Of a stretch of 64,000 nucleotides of DNA, positions 61,129 through 64,000 are shown piece after piece (position 1 is the first letter of the stretch; the number at the start of each line of letters is the position of its first letter). Source of the DNA: Streptomyces venezuelae (GTDB lineage Bacteria; Actinomycetota; Actinomycetes; Streptomycetales; Streptomycetaceae); the NCBI RefSeq assembly GCF_008642315.1, contig NZ_CP029192.1:310001-374000 (forward strand), given 5' to 3'. The position numbers and the translations under genes are program-made. The notes below the pieces were generated by a model. That model saw only the letters and a list, made by a program, of their open reading frames with translations, was not told the DNA's origin and searched no databases.

Positions 61129-62732
61129 GGTGCGTGCTCCGCGCCGGCGCGGGTGGCTTCCGGCAGGGTGGATGGGCCGATGACTTCCGGGGGCTCGGGC
61201 GCCAGGGTGAAGACGAGACGGGCGCCCTTGGTGTACTCCGGGTCCACTGCGATGGTGCCGCCGTGGAATTCGACGATCTTCTTGCACATCGCGAGGCCGA
61301 TGCCGCTGCCGCTGTAGGCGTCCTTGGTGTGCAGCCGCTGGAAGATGACGAAGACCTTCTCGGCGTAGTCCGGTTCGATGCCGATGCCGTTGTCGGCGAC
61401 GGTGAAGCGCCACAGGTCGCCCTCCCGCTCCGCCGTCACGCGGATCTCCGGCGGTGTGCCCGCCCGGCGGAACTTGACGGCGTTGCCGATGAGGTTCTGC
61501 CAGAGCATGCCCATCTGGGTGGGGTCGGCGATCAGCGTCGGCAGCGGATCGTGGGTGACCGTCGCGCCGGACTCCTCGATGGCGACGCTCAGCGTGGACA
61601 GGGTGCGGTCCAGCACCGTGTCGAGGTCGACGCTCTGTTGGGCGTTGTGCAGTCGCCCCACCCGGGAGAAGTCGAGCAGGTCGTTGATGAGGACCTGCAT
61701 GCGGTTCGCCCCGTCGACCGCGAAGTCGATGTACTGGTCCGCCCTGGCGTCGAGCTGTCCCGCGTAACGCCGCTGGAGGAGCTGGGTGAAGCTGGAGACC
61801 TTGCGCAGCGGCTCCTGGAGATCGTGGGAGGCGACGTACGCGAACTGCTCCAGTTCCGCGTTGGAGCGCTGCAGTTCCGCGGCCTGCGCGTCCAGGCGCA
61901 GGCGCGCCTCCTCGCTGTAGGCCAGTTCGCGCACGAGTCGCCGGCGCATGAAGTCGATCTCGGCGCTGAGCCGGCGCAGGTCGGCGGGGCCCGTCGGGGT
62001 GATGGCGTGGTCGAACTCTCCCCCGGCGATGGTCCGGGCCTCCGCGCCGAGTTGCTCCAGCGGCCGGTTGATGCCGCGGCGCAACCCGTCGAATACAAGA
62101 GCGGTGAGGAGGAGGATGAGGGCCCCGATGGAGACGAACACCCAGTTGCGCAGGGTGGTCGTGGCCATCAGGTCGTCCCTCGCCCGGGCCCGTTCGGTGC
62201 GCAGCCGCTCCTGCTGGACGTCGAGCGCGTCCCGCACCCGGTCGAAGGCCTTCTTGCCCTCCGCGGCCCGTTCGGAGGCCAGCGACGAGGGCGCGCCGGG
62301 CGGCGCCGCGGCGACCGGCCGGGCGAACCTCTCCTGCCAGCCCGCGACGGCCTCCCGCACGGCCGACAGGTTCTTCCTGCCCTCGGAGTCGTCCTCCAGC
62401 AGGTCGGCGAGGCGGGCCGTGCTCGCCTTCTGTTCGACGAGGCCGCGCCGGTAGGGCGCGATGAACTCCGGCGTGCCGGTGAGCCCGTACCCCCGAATTC
62501 CGGTCTCCTGGTTGAGGATGGCCGTTTCCAGGCGGATCGCGGTGGTCAGCGCGGGTGAACGGACATCGACCAGGTCTCTGCTGATGGTGGCGGTGCGCGA
62601 AAGGACCCACGCTCCCGTGGCCCCGAGCAGCGTCAGGATCGCCAGGGACAAGGCCACCCCGACACGGAGCCATCTCCGTGTCGTCCACGTGGAGAGCGCT
62701 CCCACGCGCGGCCGCCCTTCTTCGCCGGTCAT
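61125..62732 (-). CDS. CHASE3-domain membrane histidine kinase
   Basis: Read from ATG 62732 behind TAGGAG, this is 535 residues. Two transmembrane helices (VALSLAILTLLGATGAWVL near 25-43; VFVSIGALILLLTALVFDGL near 195-215) flank a CHASE3 sensor (TAIRLETAILNQETGIRGYG). HAMP, HisKA (FAYVASHDLQEPLRKVSSFT) and HATPase_c (WQNLIGNAVKFRRAGTPPEI, VADNGIGIEPDYAEKVFVIF) follow. It overlaps the phosphatase gene, its probable target. The phytochrome-like HisKA form is common in this family. Confidence 0.92.
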   Translation of the reverse strand: MTGEEGRPRVGALSTWTTRRWLRVGVALSLAILTLLGATGAWVLSRTATISRDLVDVRSPALTTAIRLETAILNQETGIRGYGLTGTPEFIAPYRRGLVEQKASTARLADLLEDDSEGRKNLSAVREAVAGWQERFARPVAAAPPGAPSSLASERAAEGKKAFDRVRDALDVQQERLRTERARARDDLMATTTLRNWVFVSIGALILLLTALVFDGLRRGINRPLEQLGAEARTIAGGEFDHAITPTGPADLRRLSAEIDFMRRRLVRELAYSEEARLRLDAQAAELQRSNAELEQFAYVASHDLQEPLRKVSSFTQLLQRRYAGQLDARADQYIDFAVDGANRMQVLINDLLDFSRVGRLHNAQQSVDLDTVLDRTLSTLSVAIEESGATVTHDPLPTLIADPTQMGMLWQNLIGNAVKFRRAGTPPEIRVTAEREGDLWRFTVADNGIGIEPDYAEKVFVIFQRLHTKDAYSGSGIGLAMCKKIVEFHGGTIAVDPEYTKGARLVFTLAPEPPEVIGPSTLPEATRAGAEHAP

Positions 62733-62792
62733 CCTCTGGACTCCTAGTTGCGACAGCCGCATTGAGGTTGCGGCCCGCATACTCTAGAGGCT

Positions 62793-62808
62793 GACAACAC
62801 TTGTTGTC
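62793..62808. promoter_or_regulatory. Palindrome between divergent kinase and HTH-REC genes
   Basis: GACAACA, CT, TGTTGTC: 7-bp perfect arms 24 bp upstream of the HTH-REC start and about 60 bp upstream of the kinase start. It is a probable operator shared by both genes. Confidence 0.6.
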
Positions 62809-62831
62809 GCCAGCAGTCACGGGGACCTAGA

Positions 62832-63614
62832 GTGCCTCACATGTCAGGCATGAATTTCGAGTTGCGAGCCACTCCGCAGGAGACGGCCGCCATCGCCGAC
62901 TCGGCGGTCGGCGCTGTCGCGCAACGCCTCGCCTGGCAACTCCTCGACGGACCCGAGCACCCGGCGGCATCGGACGACCCGGCGCAGGCGCTGCTCCTGC
63001 TCCATGTGCTCGACCAGTTGCAGCAGGCCACCGAGCGGCTCCAGCGGGAGGCCGCCGGGGCCGCCGCCGAAGCGGGCGCCGGCTACCCGCAGATCGGCGC
63101 CGCGTGCGGCATGACCCGCCAGGGCGCACGGCGTCGCTGGCCGGGGCTCTTTCACCACTCCCCCGACAAACGCACGGAGCGTTCCATGATGACGACCCCC
63201 GCCCGCCCCTTCGACGTCCTGCTGGTCGAAGACGACGTCGCCGACGCGATGCTCATCGAGGAGGCACTCTCCGAGCGCGGGGCCCGCAACCTGGTTCAGG
63301 TCACCGACGGCGTCGCCGCCCTCGAGCACCTGCGCACCCCGGGCACCCCGCGGCCCGACCTCATCGTCCTCGACCTCAACATGCCGCGCATGAACGGCCG
63401 GGACCTCCTGAAGGTCCTCAAGGCGGACGAGGACCTGCAGACCATCCCCGTCGTCGTCCTCACCACGTCCACCGCCCCGGAGGACGTGACCGGTGCGTAC
63501 AGCAGTCACGCCAACGCCTATGTGACGAAGCCCGTCAACCTGGAGGAGTTCGAGACGGCCGTGCAGAGCATCGACGCCTTCTACCTCGACACCGCCACCC
63601 GGCCCCGCCCCTGA
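62832..63614 (+). CDS. HTH-like domain fused to Rcp1-type response regulator
   Basis: The open frame from GTG 62832 encodes 260 residues. Residues 1-115 are helical with an HTH-like end (YPQIGAACGMTRQGARRRWP). Residues 125-255 are an Rcp1-type receiver (LLVEDDVADAMLIEEALSER, Asp181 in IVLDLNMPRMNGRD, Thr211, Lys233 in YVTKPVNLEE). Within the frame there is an ATG at 63186 with GGAG six bases upstream, so the receiver may also be made alone. Either a real fusion or two genes in one frame. Confidence 0.75.
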   Translation: MPHMSGMNFELRATPQETAAIADSAVGAVAQRLAWQLLDGPEHPAASDDPAQALLLLHVLDQLQQATERLQREAAGAAAEAGAGYPQIGAACGMTRQGARRRWPGLFHHSPDKRTERSMMTTPARPFDVLLVEDDVADAMLIEEALSERGARNLVQVTDGVAALEHLRTPGTPRPDLIVLDLNMPRMNGRDLLKVLKADEDLQTIPVVVLTTSTAPEDVTGAYSSHANAYVTKPVNLEEFETAVQSIDAFYLDTATRPRP

Positions 63615-63621
63615 CCGTCGT

Positions 63622-64000
63622 TCACGGAGCCGACGCGGCCGGGCCACCCGTCAGATAGCGGGTGAGCATCGTGACGAGCTCGTCCTCGAACCGCGCCCGG
63701 TCGACGTCGCCCGGCCCCGCCATCACCCTGTGCACCACCGTCTCCACCGTGGAGACGACGAGCCGGGCGGCGACGTCGACGTCCGCGACCCGCACCTCGG
63801 GATGGTTCCGCAGCAGCCTGTGGGCGTAGGCGATGCTGCGCCTCTCGTTCTGTGCCACGCGCTCCAGCAGCTCCGGGGCGCGGGGGCCCTGTTCCATCAT
63901 CACGCGGAGCAGCTGCGGGTCGTCGCGGTGGCTCTCGATCACGCTCCGGACGTAGGAGCGCATGATGCTCCCGACGGATTGCGTCCGCAGTCCGTCGAGG
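63622..64000 (-). CDS. TetR-family regulator, C-terminal part (cut by window edge)
   Basis: The frame is open from the right edge to the stop at 63622, at least 125 residues, and has no start within the window. It holds the ligand-binding half of a TetR/AcrR protein: SIMRSYVRSVIESHRDDPQL, RVMMEQGPRAPELLERVAQN, then ARLVVSTVETVVHRVMAG and a DELVTMLTRYL end. The N-terminal HTH lies outside the window. It converges on the HTH-REC gene with 7 bp between stops. Confidence 0.75.
   Translation of the reverse strand, partial: LDGLRTQSVGSIMRSYVRSVIESHRDDPQLLRVMMEQGPRAPELLERVAQNERRSIAYAHRLLRNHPEVRVADVDVAARLVVSTVETVVHRVMAGPGDVDRARFEDELVTMLTRYLTGGPAASAP

Noticed and set aside
59929..62820. 963-codon frame joining kinase region and PP2C
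   Set aside because: Upstream of 61,128 it reads the kinase gene out of frame; the ATG at 61,128 begins a normal receiver domain.

Overview
This window is GC-rich Streptomyces (or very close actinobacterial) chromosomal DNA. The main evidence is strong third-position GC bias, frequent GTG starts, ATGA/GTGA stop-start overlaps, and typical families: an SsgA-like sporulation regulator, snapalysin, mycothiol-dependent formaldehyde dehydrogenase, a Ku/ATP-ligase set, many secreted proteins and several ECF-type sigma factors. No tRNA, rRNA, CRISPR array, intact insertion sequence or prophage was recognised. Genes are called on both strands in short operons. Two are cut by the window edges: a metallopeptidase on the left and a TetR-type regulator on the right.

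Left part (1-20 kb). A minus-strand pair encodes an 821-residue protein of unknown function with N-terminal SPFL motifs, followed by a protein with an HECGH motif. Next come two coupled DUF4386-type membrane proteins and a decayed stretch (5.7-7.0 kb) with remnants of a TauE-like permease, a HEAT-repeat gene and a transposase. After that lie a secreted PhoD phosphatase with a small coupled partner, a secreted TNT-domain (NAD-glycohydrolase-type) protein followed by a probable immunity gene, a lactonase-type beta-propeller lipoprotein, an SDR, snapalysin, a HEAT/ankyrin protein, an isochorismatase-like hydrolase, a DUF2470 protein directly behind a near-perfect iron box, and a formaldehyde-detoxification pair.

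Centre (20-43 kb). This holds a D,D-carboxypeptidase, a Gfo/Idh/MocA oxidoreductase, the SsgA-like protein, a sigma factor fused to a zinc-finger anti-sigma-like and membrane module, an archaeal-type ATP-dependent DNA ligase, a KhtT/KhtU-type K+/H+ antiporter, a lipase, a His/Met-rich membrane protein beside an ECF sigma factor, two tandem DHA2 drug exporters, an orphan hemC-type gene, an SGNH lipoprotein coupled to a membrane acyltransferase, and an AfsQ-like two-component system coupled to a GerMN lipoprotein. A CGNR regulator then diverges from an epoxide hydrolase across two near-identical inverted-repeat operators.

Right part (43-64 kb). Ku and an ATP-dependent ligase lie close together and suggest non-homologous end joining. 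That ligase is the last gene of the most unusual element seen: five genes (50,974 back to 47,019), each overlapping the next by 4 nt, headed by a 60-codon peptide gene with a very strong ribosome binding site and containing two proteins of unknown function and a beta-lactamase-fold hydrolase. A LysR gene lies upstream, with a perfect 12-bp-arm palindrome at its start. Further right are a sphingomyelinase-D-like phospholipase, redox enzymes, an AraC/DUF2000 pair, an APC permease and a signalling block: RsbW-like ATPase, REC-PP2C phosphatase, CHASE3 histidine kinase, and an unusual HTH-response-regulator reading frame.
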